51,281 nucleotides of DNA from an uncultured Bacteroidales bacterium (GTDB lineage: Bacteria; Bacteroidota; Bacteroidia; Bacteroidales; P3). Of this stretch, positions 31,826 to 40,335 are shown piece after piece. Where the stretch lies: the NCBI GenBank assembly GCA_900318835.1, contig ONLW01000020.1:1-51281 (forward strand). The letters run 5' to 3'. The translations under genes and the position numbers were made by a program. Each line of letters begins with the position of its first letter. Positions within the stretch are counted from its first letter, which is position 1. The notes beneath the pieces are model-generated. The model saw only the letters and a program-made list of their open reading frames with translations. It was not told where the DNA came from and did not search any database.

Positions 31826-32112
31826 ATCGATCCGGCCATTACGGATTCTTCCCGTTTCATGTGAGCCTTGAGGGCAATTCTCTCTCTTGCCTGGCGCATC
31901 GAATCCTCGTGAGGGGTGGTGCGTCCGGCGGCGATATCGGCCTCAGCAGCATCGAGCATGGCATTGATTTCCTCCATGGTGTATGGCTTCAAATCGTAAT
32001 CTTCCTCCCGATTGGCATGCTCCATCAAGTGGTCGGCCACCCAGCGCATGTCATTCCTGGAAAGCGTGCCATAAAGGTACTCAAGCAGGCTGTTCAGAGT
32101 CGCGGTGCTCAT
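31822..32112 (-). CDS. Antitoxin of a RelE/ParE-type system
   Basis: 96 residues, acidic and helical, with NSLLEYLYGTLSRNDMRWVADHL at the start and EEINAMLDAAEADIAAGRTTPHEDSMRQ in the second half (listed here in parts: EEINAMLDAAEADIA, TTPHEDSMRQ), the latter resembling Bacteroidales antitoxins that precede a RelE/ParE toxin. Its stop overlaps the toxin start (ATGA). Promoter TATTTTTG (complement at 32145-32152) lies 33 bases upstream. Intact, while the toxin is broken, which fits decay of the pair. Confidence 0.7.
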   Translation of the reverse strand: MSTATLNSLLEYLYGTLSRNDMRWVADHLMEHANREEDYDLKPYTMEEINAMLDAAEADIAAGRTTPHEDSMRQARERIALKAHMKREESVMAGSI

Positions 32113-32144
32113 AATGTGTCCTTTCTGTGTTTAATTTGACATTG

Positions 32145-32152
32145 CAAAAATA
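32145..32152 (-). promoter_or_regulatory. -7 box of the toxin-antitoxin unit
   Basis: Complement of CAAAAATA, reads TATTTTTG on the minus strand, 33 bases before the antitoxin start. Confidence 0.6.
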
Positions 32153-32177
32153 CATATATTATTTGGACTGACCAAAT

Positions 32178-35100
32178 CTATTTTGCTTTGGCAATGCGGA
32201 TAACGGTGTTCTGTCCGTCGAGGAGCTCGATGGGGGTGCCGCCTTCGACGGTGGGGACGAGGGTGAGACTGGTGCAGAGGGTCTCGGTGCAGATGTAGTC
32301 GCGGTGGGCGTTGATGGCGCTGTCCCACTCGCCACTCTGCAACTCGACGACGATGCGGTCGGTCACCTCGAAGCCCCCTTCGGGGGCAATGCGGTTGTCG
32401 GCTGAGCCGACACCGCCTCCCTTGCGGATATTTTGGATGCGGTTGACCAGCTCGCGGGCGATGCCTTCGTTGACGAGCTCGGGGGTGAGCTGGATGTCGA
32501 GGGCCACAGTGAGGTTGCCGTCGTTGGCCACCACCCAGCCGGGGATGTCCTGCGTGGCAATCTCCACGTCGCTCAGCAGCACTTCGCAATCCTGACCTTC
32601 GACGCTGACCACACAGCGGCCATCGGCCTCGAGGGCGTTGATCTGCTGCTGGCTGAAGGCCATGATGGCGGCACCGAGGGCTTTCATCACCTTGCCGTAG
32701 CGCGGGCCGAGGGTCTTGAAGTTGGGCTTGATTTTCTTCACCAGCAGGTCGTTGTCGGCGGCGAGGAACTCAATCTCTTTGACGTTGAGCTCGGAGCAGA
32801 TGAGGTGCTGCACCTTCTCGATCTGGGCCTTCATGTTTTCGTCGCGCACCGGGATGACAATCTTCTGCAGCGGCTGACGCACGCGGAGGTTGCTCTTCTT
32901 GCGGAGGCCGAGGACCATGGAGCAGACTTTCTGGGCCAGCTGCATTCGCTCCTCGAGGGCCTTGTCGACCATCTCGGCGTGGTACTCGGGGAAGCCGAGG
33001 TGATGTACGCTCTCCACGTTGTAACGCTTGGTAACAGCGTTGAGGTCGAGGAACATGCGCTCGCTGAAGAAGGGGGCGATGGGAGCCATGAGGCGGCTGA
33101 GGGTCTCGAGGCAGGTGTAGAGCGTCTGGTAGGCACTCTTCTTATCATCGGTGATCTCACCACGCCAGAAGCGGCGGCGGCAGAGACGCACGTACCAGTT
33201 GCTGAGGTAGGCATCGACGAAGGTGCCGATGGCGCGGCCGGCGCGGGTAGGCTCGTAGTCCTCCATGGCGTCGCCGACGGTCTTCACCAGCGTGTTGAGT
33301 TCGGAGAGAATCCAGCGGTCAATCTCAGGACGCTCGGCGATGGGCAGGTCTTTCTGCGAGTAGTCGAAGCCGTCGAGGTTGGCATAGAGGGCGAAGAAGC
33401 TGTAGGTATTGTAGAGGGTACCGAAGAGTTTGCGGCGCACCTCGTCGACGCCCTCGACGTCGAACTTCAGGTTGTCCCACGGCTGGCTGTTGGTGATCAT
33501 ATACCAGCGGGTGGCGTCGGGACCGTACTTTCCGAGGGTCTCGAAGGGGTCGACGGCGTTGCCGAGGCGCTTGGACATCTTGTTGCCGTTCTTGTCGAGC
33601 ACCAGGCCGTTGGAGATGACGTTCTTGAAGGCCACGCTGTCGAAGCACATGGTGCCGATGGCGTGGAGCGTGTAGAACCAGCCACGGGTCTGGTCGACGC
33701 CCTCGGCGATGAAGTCGGCCGGGAACTCGGTGGGCTTCAGCTCGCCACCCATGTAGTGTATCTGGGCGTAAGGCATAGCACCACTGTCGAACCACACGTC
33801 GATGAGGTCCGGCTCACGACGCATGGGTTTGCCACTGTCGCTGACCAGGATGACGTTGTCGATATAGGGGCGGTGGAGGTCGAAGTCCTTGTAGTCGCCG
33901 GCGTAGGGATTCGAGGCCATGAGACCGGCCTTGACAGCCTTCTCAATCTCGGCACTCAGTTCCTTGACGCTGCCGATGCATTTCTCCTCCTTGCCGTCCT
34001 CGGTGCGCCAGATGGGCAGCGGGGTGCCCCAGTAGCGGCTGCGGCTGAGGTTCCAGTCGACGATGTTCTCCAGCCAGTTGCCGAAGCGGCCGCTGCCGGT
34101 GGCTTCGGGCTTCCAGTTGATGGTCTTGTTGAGTTCTATCATTCGCTCCTTGAGGGCCGTGGTGCGGATGAACCAGCTGTCGAGCGGGTAGTAAAGCACG
34201 GGCTTGTCGGTACGCCAGCAGTGGGGGTAGCTGTGCGTGTGCTTCTCACTCTTGAAGAGCTTGCCCTGCTCCTTGAGCATGATGACCAGCTCCACGTCGA
34301 GGCTCATGTCCTTCTCCGTCTTGGTGGGGTCGTAGGCGTTCTTGACGAACTTGTCGGCATACTTGCTGTATTCTTCCACATCGACGTTGGCCTTCACCCA
34401 TTCGGGGTCGAGGTCTTCAATCGGGGCGAAGCGGCCCTGCTTGTCGACCATAGGCAGCTGCTTACCGTCGCGGTCGAAGAGCAGCAGGTCGCCGATGCCA
34501 GCCTTCTTGGCCACACGGGCGTCGTCGGCGCCGAAAGTGGGGGCGATATGCACGATGCCAGTACCGTCCTCGGTGGTCACGTAGTCACCAAGGATGATGC
34601 GGAAACTGCCCTTATCAGAGACTTCTGTGGGCTTCACCCAGGGAATCAGCGGCTCGTAATGCAGGCCTTCCAGCGCGGTGCCCTTGCACTCACTGACAAT
34701 CTTGTACTCGGGGCACTTGCCTTCGGGGAACATCGACCCTACCAGGGCCTTGGCCATGATGATGCGGCAGGGGGTCTCCTTGTAGGGGTGAGTGGTCTCG
34801 ATGGTGACATAGTCGATATTGGGACCCACACAGAGGGCGGTATTCGAAGGCAAGGTCCAGGGCGTGGTGGTCCAAGCAATGGCGTAGGTGTCGGCTTGGT
34901 CGCAAATCTTGAACATGGCCACGCAAGTCGTGTCTTTCACGTCGCGGTAGCAGCCGGGCATATTCAGTTCGTGGCTCGAGAGTCCGGTGCCAGCGGCGGG
35001 CGAGTAGGGCTGGATAGTATAACCCTTGTAAAGCAGGCCTTTGTCGTAGAGCTTCTTCAGCAGGAACCACAGCGTCTCGATATACTCGTTGTTGAAGGTG

Positions 35101-35546
35101 ATGTAGGGGTCCTTGAGGTCGACCCAGTAGCCCATTACGCGCGTCAGCTCGTCCCACAGCTCCTTGTACTTCATCACCTCTTCGCGGCAAGCTTTGTTGT
35201 AGTCATCGACGGAGATTTTCTTGCCGATGTCCTCCTTGGTGATGCCGAGGTTCTTCTCGACGCCGAGTTCCACGGGCAGGCCGTGGGTGTCCCAACCGGC
35301 CTTACGGTCGACAAAGAAGCCCTTCTGCGCCTTGTAGCGGCAGAAGACATCCTTGATGGTGCGGGCCATCACGTGGTGAATGCCAGGCTTGCCGTTGGCC
35401 GACGGAGGACCATCGTAGAACACGAACGACGGATGTCCTTCGCTGAGTTTCTGTCCTTTCTCAAAAACCTCGTTCTCCTCCCAGTATCGGCGCACATCCT
35501 GCCCAATCTGGGTCAAATTAAGCTGCTTATACTCTTTATATACCAT
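32178..35546 (-). CDS. ileS: Isoleucine--tRNA ligase
   Basis: Charges tRNA-Ile. 1122 residues, the long form of Bacteroidota. The HIGH signature is present as GIHHVMARTIKD after YDGPPSANGKPG, the editing domain has TTTPWTLPSNTA (residues that bind the mischarged end), and the KMSKR loop is KMSKRLGNAVDPFETLGKYG. The anticodon-binding domain and C-terminal extension follow. Monocistronic, transcribed from a TATCTTTG promoter about 65 bases upstream; the leader contains GTTGGCAC/GTGTCAAC, a small inverted repeat. Confidence 0.97.
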   Translation of the reverse strand: MVYKEYKQLNLTQIGQDVRRYWEENEVFEKGQKLSEGHPSFVFYDGPPSANGKPGIHHVMARTIKDVFCRYKAQKGFFVDRKAGWDTHGLPVELGVEKNLGITKEDIGKKISVDDYNKACREEVMKYKELWDELTRVMGYWVDLKDPYITFNNEYIETLWFLLKKLYDKGLLYKGYTIQPYSPAAGTGLSSHELNMPGCYRDVKDTTCVAMFKICDQADTYAIAWTTTPWTLPSNTALCVGPNIDYVTIETTHPYKETPCRIIMAKALVGSMFPEGKCPEYKIVSECKGTALEGLHYEPLIPWVKPTEVSDKGSFRIILGDYVTTEDGTGIVHIAPTFGADDARVAKKAGIGDLLLFDRDGKQLPMVDKQGRFAPIEDLDPEWVKANVDVEEYSKYADKFVKNAYDPTKTEKDMSLDVELVIMLKEQGKLFKSEKHTHSYPHCWRTDKPVLYYPLDSWFIRTTALKERMIELNKTINWKPEATGSGRFGNWLENIVDWNLSRSRYWGTPLPIWRTEDGKEEKCIGSVKELSAEIEKAVKAGLMASNPYAGDYKDFDLHRPYIDNVILVSDSGKPMRREPDLIDVWFDSGAMPYAQIHYMGGELKPTEFPADFIAEGVDQTRGWFYTLHAIGTMCFDSVAFKNVISNGLVLDKNGNKMSKRLGNAVDPFETLGKYGPDATRWYMITNSQPWDNLKFDVEGVDEVRRKLFGTLYNTYSFFALYANLDGFDYSQKDLPIAERPEIDRWILSELNTLVKTVGDAMEDYEPTRAGRAIGTFVDAYLSNWYVRLCRRRFWRGEITDDKKSAYQTLYTCLETLSRLMAPIAPFFSERMFLDLNAVTKRYNVESVHHLGFPEYHAEMVDKALEERMQLAQKVCSMVLGLRKKSNLRVRQPLQKIVIPVRDENMKAQIEKVQHLICSELNVKEIEFLAADNDLLVKKIKPNFKTLGPRYGKVMKALGAAIMAFSQQQINALEADGRCVVSVEGQDCEVLLSDVEIATQDIPGWVVANDGNLTVALDIQLTPELVNEGIARELVNRIQNIRKGGGVGSADNRIAPEGGFEVTDRIVVELQSGEWDSAINAHRDYICTETLCTSLTLVPTVEGGTPIELLDGQNTVIRIAKAK

Positions 35547-35579
35547 ATTATTAATTATTTATTTATTCATACACAAGCG

Positions 35580-35620
35580 GTTGGCACCAAATAGTGTCAA
35601 CAAATTAAGAAACAAAGATA
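35580..35620 (-). promoter_or_regulatory. ileS promoter and leader hairpin
   Basis: Minus-strand TATCTTTG (complement at 35613-35620). Downstream in the leader, GTTG(G)CAC and GTG(T)CAAC (about 35579-35601) can form a small hairpin of unknown role. Confidence 0.6.
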
Positions 35621-35662
35621 CGAAAAATATCCGAAACGGTAGCAAAAAAAAACAATAAAAAA

Positions 35663-35688
35663 CCTCCGTTCCACGCATGGAACAGAGG
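35663..35688 (-). terminator. Terminator after the DUF4295 gene
   Basis: CCTC(T/C)GTTCCA / TGGAAC(G/A)GAGG stem with TGCG loop; minus strand continues with TTTTTTATTG. Confidence 0.88.
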
Positions 35689-35743
35689 CCAAAACAAAAG
35701 CGTATGAAAAAAATTATTATCCTTTTCTCGCGGTTACTTGAAA

Positions 35744-35899
35744 TTATTTCTTTTTCAGATACTCCTGCACGTTGTCGGAAGGAACGATTTCCTCGGAGAA
35801 CATGTAAGCGTTGGTCTTGGGAGAACGAACCATGCGGATCACTTTTGCATAGCTTTTACCAGTGGTGGTTTTCAGGGTAGCAACAACTTTCTTTGCCAT
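35744..35899 (-). CDS. DUF4295 small ribosome-associated protein
   Basis: 51 residues from ATG 35899: starts MAKKVVATLKTT, then KSYAKVIRMVRSPKTN and YMFSEEIVPSDNVQEYL. This is the DUF4295 family, confined to Bacteroidota and encoded directly after rpmG; thought to be linked to the ribosome because of its conserved place and basic composition. Follows rpmG by 20 bases. In many relatives the next gene is ftsY, but here a terminator and ileS follow. Confidence 0.92.
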   Translation of the reverse strand: MAKKVVATLKTTTGKSYAKVIRMVRSPKTNAYMFSEEIVPSDNVQEYLKKK

Positions 35900-35919
35900 A
35901 GTCTATATCTCCTATTCTT

Positions 35920-36108
35920 TTACTTGATTTCTTTGTGAACGGTCATTTTCTTCAAGAAGGGGTTGTACTTCTTAAGCTCCAAACGCTCAGGAGTATTCTT
36001 CTTGTTCTTGGTGGTGATGTAGCGGCTCATGCCAGGGACGCCGCTGTTCTTCTGTTCTGTGCATTCAAGGATCACCTGGACCCGTGCGTCTTTATTTTTC
36101 TTTGCCAT
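35920..36108 (-). CDS. rpmG: 50S ribosomal protein L33
   Basis: 62 residues. [20 protein letters not shown], then [20 protein letters not shown] and a basic end; the L33 family signature. It is the variant without the two CxxC zinc pairs (only one Cys is present). First gene of a two-gene unit with DUF4295. rpmB, usually just upstream in this phylum, is not in the window before it. Confidence 0.96.
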   Translation of the reverse strand: MAKKNKDARVQVILECTEQKNSGVPGMSRYITTKNKKNTPERLELKKYNPFLKKMTVHKEIK

Positions 36109-36195
36109 GACTTAAATGTTTTCAAATTCATAACCGATTGAATCCCAACGGAGAAAGAGCATCACAATCATCCTTTTGGCCATTCAAATCGGATG

Positions 36196-36203
36196 CAAAA
36201 TTA
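36196..36203 (-). promoter_or_regulatory. -7 box of the rpmG unit
   Basis: Complement of CAAAATTA reads TAATTTTG, about 88 bases before rpmG, leaving a leader of some 80 bases. Confidence 0.6.
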
Positions 36204-36289
36204 CAACTATTTTTGAAACTGGCAAAATATTTCTTCATTTTTTCGATATTTTTTTGTCAAAAAAGGGATATGTCCAACTCCCCACCCCA

Positions 36290-36415
36290 GCCCTTTGAAT
36301 GGCATGGCCCCCTCCCCTGCCCCTCCTCCGGGGAGGCGATGCTACGCAGGTCGCAGGATGTGTTGTGCCTGTCACCCCCTCCCCAGAGGAGGGGGCCGTG
36401 GGTGAGAGTAATACT
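36290..36415. repeat. GC-rich CCCCTCC/GGAGGGG repeat
   Basis: CCCCTCCCCTGCCCCTCC, TCCGGGGAGG, and 50 bases later TCACCCCCTCCCCAGAGGAGGGGGCC: two imperfect inverted blocks. A related block lies at 45690-45745. In both places it directly adjoins a copy of the CCAACTCCTACC palindrome. Confidence 0.65.
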
Positions 36416-36424
36416 GACCAAACA

Positions 36425-36515
36425 TCTTTCACCTACCATCACCCTACCATCACCCTACCAACTCCTACCGTGGTAAGAGTTGGTTAGGAGTTGGTAGGGA
36501 GTTGATAACTGGTTT
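36425..36515. repeat. Palindromic repeat family, copy 4
   Basis: ACCATCACCCTACCATCACC tandem blocks, then core CCAACTCCTACC-GTGG-TAAGAGTTGG (36458-36483, one mismatch) and GTTAGGAGTTGGTAGGGAG. Upstream of the pfkA promoter. Confidence 0.88.
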
Positions 36516-36581
36516 ATAGCCAGTTAGGCCCTTGCGTCCTGAAGGGGGATTTTTTTATTGTGCGATTGCGAAAAAAAAACG

Positions 36582-36589
36582 TATCTTTG
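36582..36589 (+). promoter_or_regulatory. -7 box of pfkA
   Basis: TATCTTTG, with TTG-containing sequence at 36558-36567 as -33 element. Leader of about 85 bases to the chosen start. Confidence 0.75.
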
Positions 36590-36676
36590 TAGTTCACAAC
36601 CAGTGTAAAGAGACGGCGTAAATGTGTCATAGACAACGTCATGCGCTTTACAACAATGAATAAAGAAAGGAAAGAT

Positions 36677-37777
36677 ATGGCATTGAAACGAGTGATGGTG
36701 CTGACCGGCGGCGGCGACTGCCCCGGATTGAACGCGGTGATTCGCGGCATCGTGAAGCGCGCCTCGCAAGCAAGCGACTGGGAGGTCGTGGGTTGCATCG
36801 AGTCGTTCAACGGTGTGCTGCGCGAGCCAACGGAAATCATGATGCTTGACGAGAAGACCGTCGAAGGTCTACAGATTCAAGGCGGAACCATTCTGGGAAC
36901 CACCAACAAGGGAGGCCCCTTCGCATGGCCGGTGAAGAACCCGGACGGCACATGGACCACCGTCGACCGTAGCGACGAGATGCTGCGCAAGCTGCAATAC
37001 ATGGGCGTGGACGCCGTCATCAACATCGGCGGCGACGGCAGCCAGCGCATCTCGCTGGGCCTGGCCAAGAAAGGCCTCAACATCGTAGGCGTGCCTAAGA
37101 CCATCGACAACGACTTGTCGATGACCGACTACACCTTTGGTTTCCAAACGGCTGTGCAGATTTGCACCGATGCCATCGACAAGCTGGTGACCACCGCAGC
37201 CTCGCACAACCGCGTGTTCATCCTCGAAGTGATGGGGCGCGATGCGGGTTGGATAGCCCTCCACTCGGCCATAGCCGGCGGCGCCGACGTATGCATCATC
37301 CCAGAAATACCCTATGACATTCAGAAGATTAAAGCCAAGATTGAGCAACGCTATAACAAACGTCGCGGCTATTGTATCATCGTGGTTGCCGAAGGCGCTA
37401 TGGCCAAAGGCGGCTCGGTGGTGGGTAGCGTCACTGGCGAAGTGGGCTACCAGCACGTGAAATTGGGCGGCGTAGGCGAGCAACTGGCAGCCGAACTCAA
37501 AGCCGCTGGCGTTGAGCACGATATTCGCTACACCATCCTCGGCCACCTGCAGCGCGGCGGCACCCCGATAGCCTTCGACCGCGTGCTGGCCACCGAGTTC
37601 GGCGTACGCGCCATGGAGTTCGTCATGGAGGGTCGCTTCGGCCAAATGGTAGCTTACCATCACCCTGATATCGTGGGCATACCGCTCGAGGAAGCTGTAC
37701 GCGAACAGAACCTCGTGGCTTCCGACAGCCGTCTGGTGCACACCGCCAAGGGCGTGGGCATCGAATTCGGAGACTGA
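36677..37777 (+). CDS. pfkA: 6-phosphofructokinase
   Basis: Phosphorylates fructose 6-phosphate, the committed step of glycolysis. 366 residues from ATG 36677, chosen because AAGGAAAG lies 6 bases upstream and the fold starts at RVMVLTGGGDCPGLNA; ATGs at 36641 and 36656 are alternatives. Motifs: NIGGDGSQR, VPKTIDNDL, EVMGRDAGWIALH, HLQRGGTP. The GGDG glycine favours ATP as donor, while PKTIDND has Lys where classical ATP enzymes have Gly and pyrophosphate enzymes have Lys. This mixed pattern is known in some PFK groups, for example trypanosome ATP-PFK. Donor therefore most likely ATP. Confidence 0.95.
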   Translation: MALKRVMVLTGGGDCPGLNAVIRGIVKRASQASDWEVVGCIESFNGVLREPTEIMMLDEKTVEGLQIQGGTILGTTNKGGPFAWPVKNPDGTWTTVDRSDEMLRKLQYMGVDAVINIGGDGSQRISLGLAKKGLNIVGVPKTIDNDLSMTDYTFGFQTAVQICTDAIDKLVTTAASHNRVFILEVMGRDAGWIALHSAIAGGADVCIIPEIPYDIQKIKAKIEQRYNKRRGYCIIVVAEGAMAKGGSVVGSVTGEVGYQHVKLGGVGEQLAAELKAAGVEHDIRYTILGHLQRGGTPIAFDRVLATEFGVRAMEFVMEGRFGQMVAYHHPDIVGIPLEEAVREQNLVASDSRLVHTAKGVGIEFGD

Positions 37778-37849
37778 ATTCTAATGCCACCGTTCCTACT
37801 TAAATTGAATTTGGAGACTAAATAATAAAGTATATAATATTATAAAAAG

Positions 37850-38671
37850 ATGAAAACGACGAGACTTCTATTGGCCATGACCGTCGTGGCCATGACAGCC
37901 GCCAGCTGCGGCACTAAACCCCGGACGCTGGTCCTTTATTATTCGCAGACAGGCAATACCAAAGCTGTGGCCGAAGAGATTGCCAACCGCCTTGGCGCCG
38001 ACATCGAGGAAATTGTAGCCGTGAACCCTTACAATCCTGATTTCCAAGCAACCATCCAACGTTGTCTGCAGGAGCGCGAGCAGGGTGTAACACCCGAGAT
38101 TCAACCCATCAAAGCCGACCTGTCGAAATACGACATCGTCTTCCTCGGCTACCCCGTGTGGTTCGGCACCTATGCTCCGCCGGTAATCACCTGGCTGAAT
38201 AGTGTCAACCTCACCGGCAAGAAGGTGGTTCCATTCTGCACTTTCGGCAGCGGCGGCTTGGAGTCGAGTGTCGCAGAACTTCGTAAGTGCCAGCCTAATG
38301 CCGACGTGCTCGACGGCTACGGTGTCCGCGCCGCCCGCCTCGAAGCCATGCCCAAAGAGGTGGAACAGTTCCTGATGGCTGGTGGATTCATCGAGGGAGA
38401 ATACACGGCCCCCGAACCCTTTGGCGAGCAGCATGAGGCAAGCGCCGACGAGTCAGCCATCTTCGATGCCGCTATAGACGGCTATCCCATGATTCACGCC
38501 ACGGCCAAGACCGTTGCCGTCCGCACCATCGCCAACGGCGCCGAGTATCTCTTCACCGCCGAAGACCTCCCGCGCGAAGACAATCCCGACATGCCCCCCT
38601 CTGGCGAGATGCAGGTTTACGTCACCGTCTCCAATGGCCAGGCACCCGTCTTCACCAAGGTGATTCGGTAG
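37850..38671 (+). CDS. Flavodoxin-domain lipoprotein
   Basis: 273 residues. A lipoprotein signal (LLAMTVVAMTAASC, Cys about 20) is followed by a flavodoxin fold with the FMN phosphate loop YSQTGNTKAVAE, then IVFLGYPVWFGTYAPP and FCTFGSGGLESS, the motifs of Flavodoxin_4-type proteins. The C-terminal part (about 170-273) is not typical flavodoxin. Anchoring a flavodoxin outside the cytoplasm would need export of the cofactor or a folded route; FMN binding is inferred from motifs. Between pfkA and purH, with no clear operon partner. Confidence 0.88.
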   Translation: MKTTRLLLAMTVVAMTAASCGTKPRTLVLYYSQTGNTKAVAEEIANRLGADIEEIVAVNPYNPDFQATIQRCLQEREQGVTPEIQPIKADLSKYDIVFLGYPVWFGTYAPPVITWLNSVNLTGKKVVPFCTFGSGGLESSVAELRKCQPNADVLDGYGVRAARLEAMPKEVEQFLMAGGFIEGEYTAPEPFGEQHEASADESAIFDAAIDGYPMIHATAKTVAVRTIANGAEYLFTAEDLPREDNPDMPPSGEMQVYVTVSNGQAPVFTKVIR

Positions 38672-38703
38672 AAAAAAGTTTTTGCACAATCGAAAAAAGG
38701 TCG

Positions 38704-38711
38704 TATCTTTG
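38704..38711 (+). promoter_or_regulatory. -7 box of purH-mreB
   Basis: TATCTTTG, preceded by TTTTTGC at about 38679-38685 as -33 region. Leader about 80 bases. Confidence 0.75.
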
Positions 38712-38720
38712 CAGATACGA

Positions 38721-38761
38721 GTACTGAACGGTATATCACGCAAGTGATATATTGTCAGTAT
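38721..38761 (+). promoter_or_regulatory. Structured purH leader hairpin
   Basis: TATATCAC-GCAA-GTGATATA (perfect 8 bp stem, GNRA-type tetraloop, 38732-38751) nested in TACTGA/TCAGTA (38722-38727 with 38755-38760). It lies just after the promoter and has no T-run, so it looks like a leader structure or a protein-binding site and not a terminator. No purine-riboswitch core was seen. Confidence 0.6.
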
Positions 38762-38797
38762 ATTATATGATTGCATAAAATATAAATAATAATATAA

Positions 38798-40327
38798 ATG
38801 GAACCTAAACGCATAAAATCAGCCCTCATCTCAGTCTTCTACAAAGACGGTCTTGAGGACATCGTTCGCGCCCTCAATGCCCAAGGCGTCACCATCTACT
38901 CCACCGGCGGCACCCAGAAGTTCATCGAAGGTCTCGGCATCCAGCCCGTGGCCGTCGAAAGCCTCACCGGCTACCCCTCCATCCTCGGTGGCCGTGTAAA
39001 GACGCTTCACCCAAAGGTGTTCGGCGGCATCCTTTCGCGCCGCGACATGTTCAGCGACGGCGAGCAGCTGGCACAATACGAGATTCCCGAGATTGACCTC
39101 GTCATCGTCGACCTCTACCCCTTCGAGCAGACCGTGGCCAGCGGCGCCACAGAGCAGGATATCATTGAAAAGATTGACATCGGAGGCATCAGTCTCATCC
39201 GCGCCGCCGCCAAGAACTTTAACGACGTGGTCATCGTGCCCGCTGTGGATTACTACAAGGAGTTCCTCGACATTTACAAAGAGCAGAACGGTTGCACCAC
39301 CCTCGAACAGCGCCACCGTTTCGCCACTTATGCCTTCAACATCAGCAGCCACTATGACACCGCCATCTTCAACCACTTCAATGAGACGGAAAACCTGCCT
39401 GTTTTCAAGCAGAGCTGCAAGCATGGCGAAGTGTTGCGCTACGGCGAGAACCCTCACCAGAAGGGCGTCTTCTTCGGCAATCTGGAAGACTGTTTCGACA
39501 AACTTAACGGCAAGGAGATTAGCTATAACAACCTCGGCGACATCGACGCCGCCTGCACCCTCATCGACGATTTCGAAGGTCAGACTGCTTTCGCCATCCT
39601 CAAGCATAACAACGCCTGCGGTATGGCCGTGCGCCCCACCCTCCTCGAGGCTTGGAAAGACGCCCTGGCCGGTGATCCCATCAGTGCTTTCGGCGGCGTG
39701 CTCATCTGCAACCAGAAGGTATCTAAGGAAGTGGCCGACGAAATGCATAAGATTTTCTTCGAGGTATGCATCGCCCCCGATTATGCCGACGATGCCCTCG
39801 AGGTGTTGCGTGGCAAGAAGAACCGCATCATCCTGCGCCGCAAAGGTTTTAAAATGTCCAACCCAATGTTCCGCTCCGTCCTCAATGGTGTGCTGGTGCA
39901 GGACCGCGACACCGTCGTCCCCACCGCTGCCGACATGCAGAAGAGCGTAACATCCACCGCCATCACCAAAGAGCAGGCCGAGGACCTGGCCTTCGCCACC
40001 ATCCTCGTAAAACATACCAAGAGCAACGCCATCGTGCTGGCCAAAGGTCGTCAACTCTACGCTAGCGGCACCGGCCAGACCAGCCGTGTTGACGCCCTGC
40101 GTCAGGCTATCGCCAAAGCCAAGAGCTTCAACTTCGACCTCAACGGCGCCGTGATGGCTAGCGATGCATTCTTCCCCTTCCCCGACTGCGTGGAGATTGC
40201 CCACGAGGCCGGCATCGTGGCCGTCGCCCACCCCGGTGGCAGCATCCACGACCAAGACAGCATCGACTACTGCGAGAAAAACCACATGGGCATGGCCATC
40301 ACCGGAAAACGTCACTTTAAACATTAA
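38798..40327 (+). CDS. purH: Bifunctional AICAR transformylase/IMP cyclohydrolase
   Basis: Catalyses the last two steps of IMP synthesis. 509 residues, full length. N-terminal MGS-like cyclohydrolase domain (IKSALISVFYKDGLEDIV, IYSTGGTQKFIE, GGRVKTLHPKVFGGIL); C-terminal formyltransferase domain with RYGENPHQKGVFF, LKHNNACGMAV (catalytic Lys/His region), TSRVDALRQAIAK and VAHPGGSIHDQD. Starts about 87 bases after a strong promoter and precedes mreB by 8 bases. Confidence 0.97.
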   Translation: MEPKRIKSALISVFYKDGLEDIVRALNAQGVTIYSTGGTQKFIEGLGIQPVAVESLTGYPSILGGRVKTLHPKVFGGILSRRDMFSDGEQLAQYEIPEIDLVIVDLYPFEQTVASGATEQDIIEKIDIGGISLIRAAAKNFNDVVIVPAVDYYKEFLDIYKEQNGCTTLEQRHRFATYAFNISSHYDTAIFNHFNETENLPVFKQSCKHGEVLRYGENPHQKGVFFGNLEDCFDKLNGKEISYNNLGDIDAACTLIDDFEGQTAFAILKHNNACGMAVRPTLLEAWKDALAGDPISAFGGVLICNQKVSKEVADEMHKIFFEVCIAPDYADDALEVLRGKKNRIILRRKGFKMSNPMFRSVLNGVLVQDRDTVVPTAADMQKSVTSTAITKEQAEDLAFATILVKHTKSNAIVLAKGRQLYASGTGQTSRVDALRQAIAKAKSFNFDLNGAVMASDAFFPFPDCVEIAHEAGIVAVAHPGGSIHDQDSIDYCEKNHMGMAITGKRHFKH

Positions 40328-40335
40328 TCACACAC

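Noticed and set aside
32433-35594. Very long plus-strand frame opposite ileS
   Set aside because: Antisense shadow of a GC-rich gene: no family motifs, low-complexity V/G/E/L composition, no promoter.
37760-37825. Near-duplicate GAATT(C/T)GGAGACT(G/A)AAT after pfkA
   Set aside because: A 15 of 17 base match at the stop codon could be a small duplication, but it is too short to call.
38831-40324. Minus-strand frame opposite purH
   Set aside because: Antisense shadow; PurH signatures are on the plus strand.
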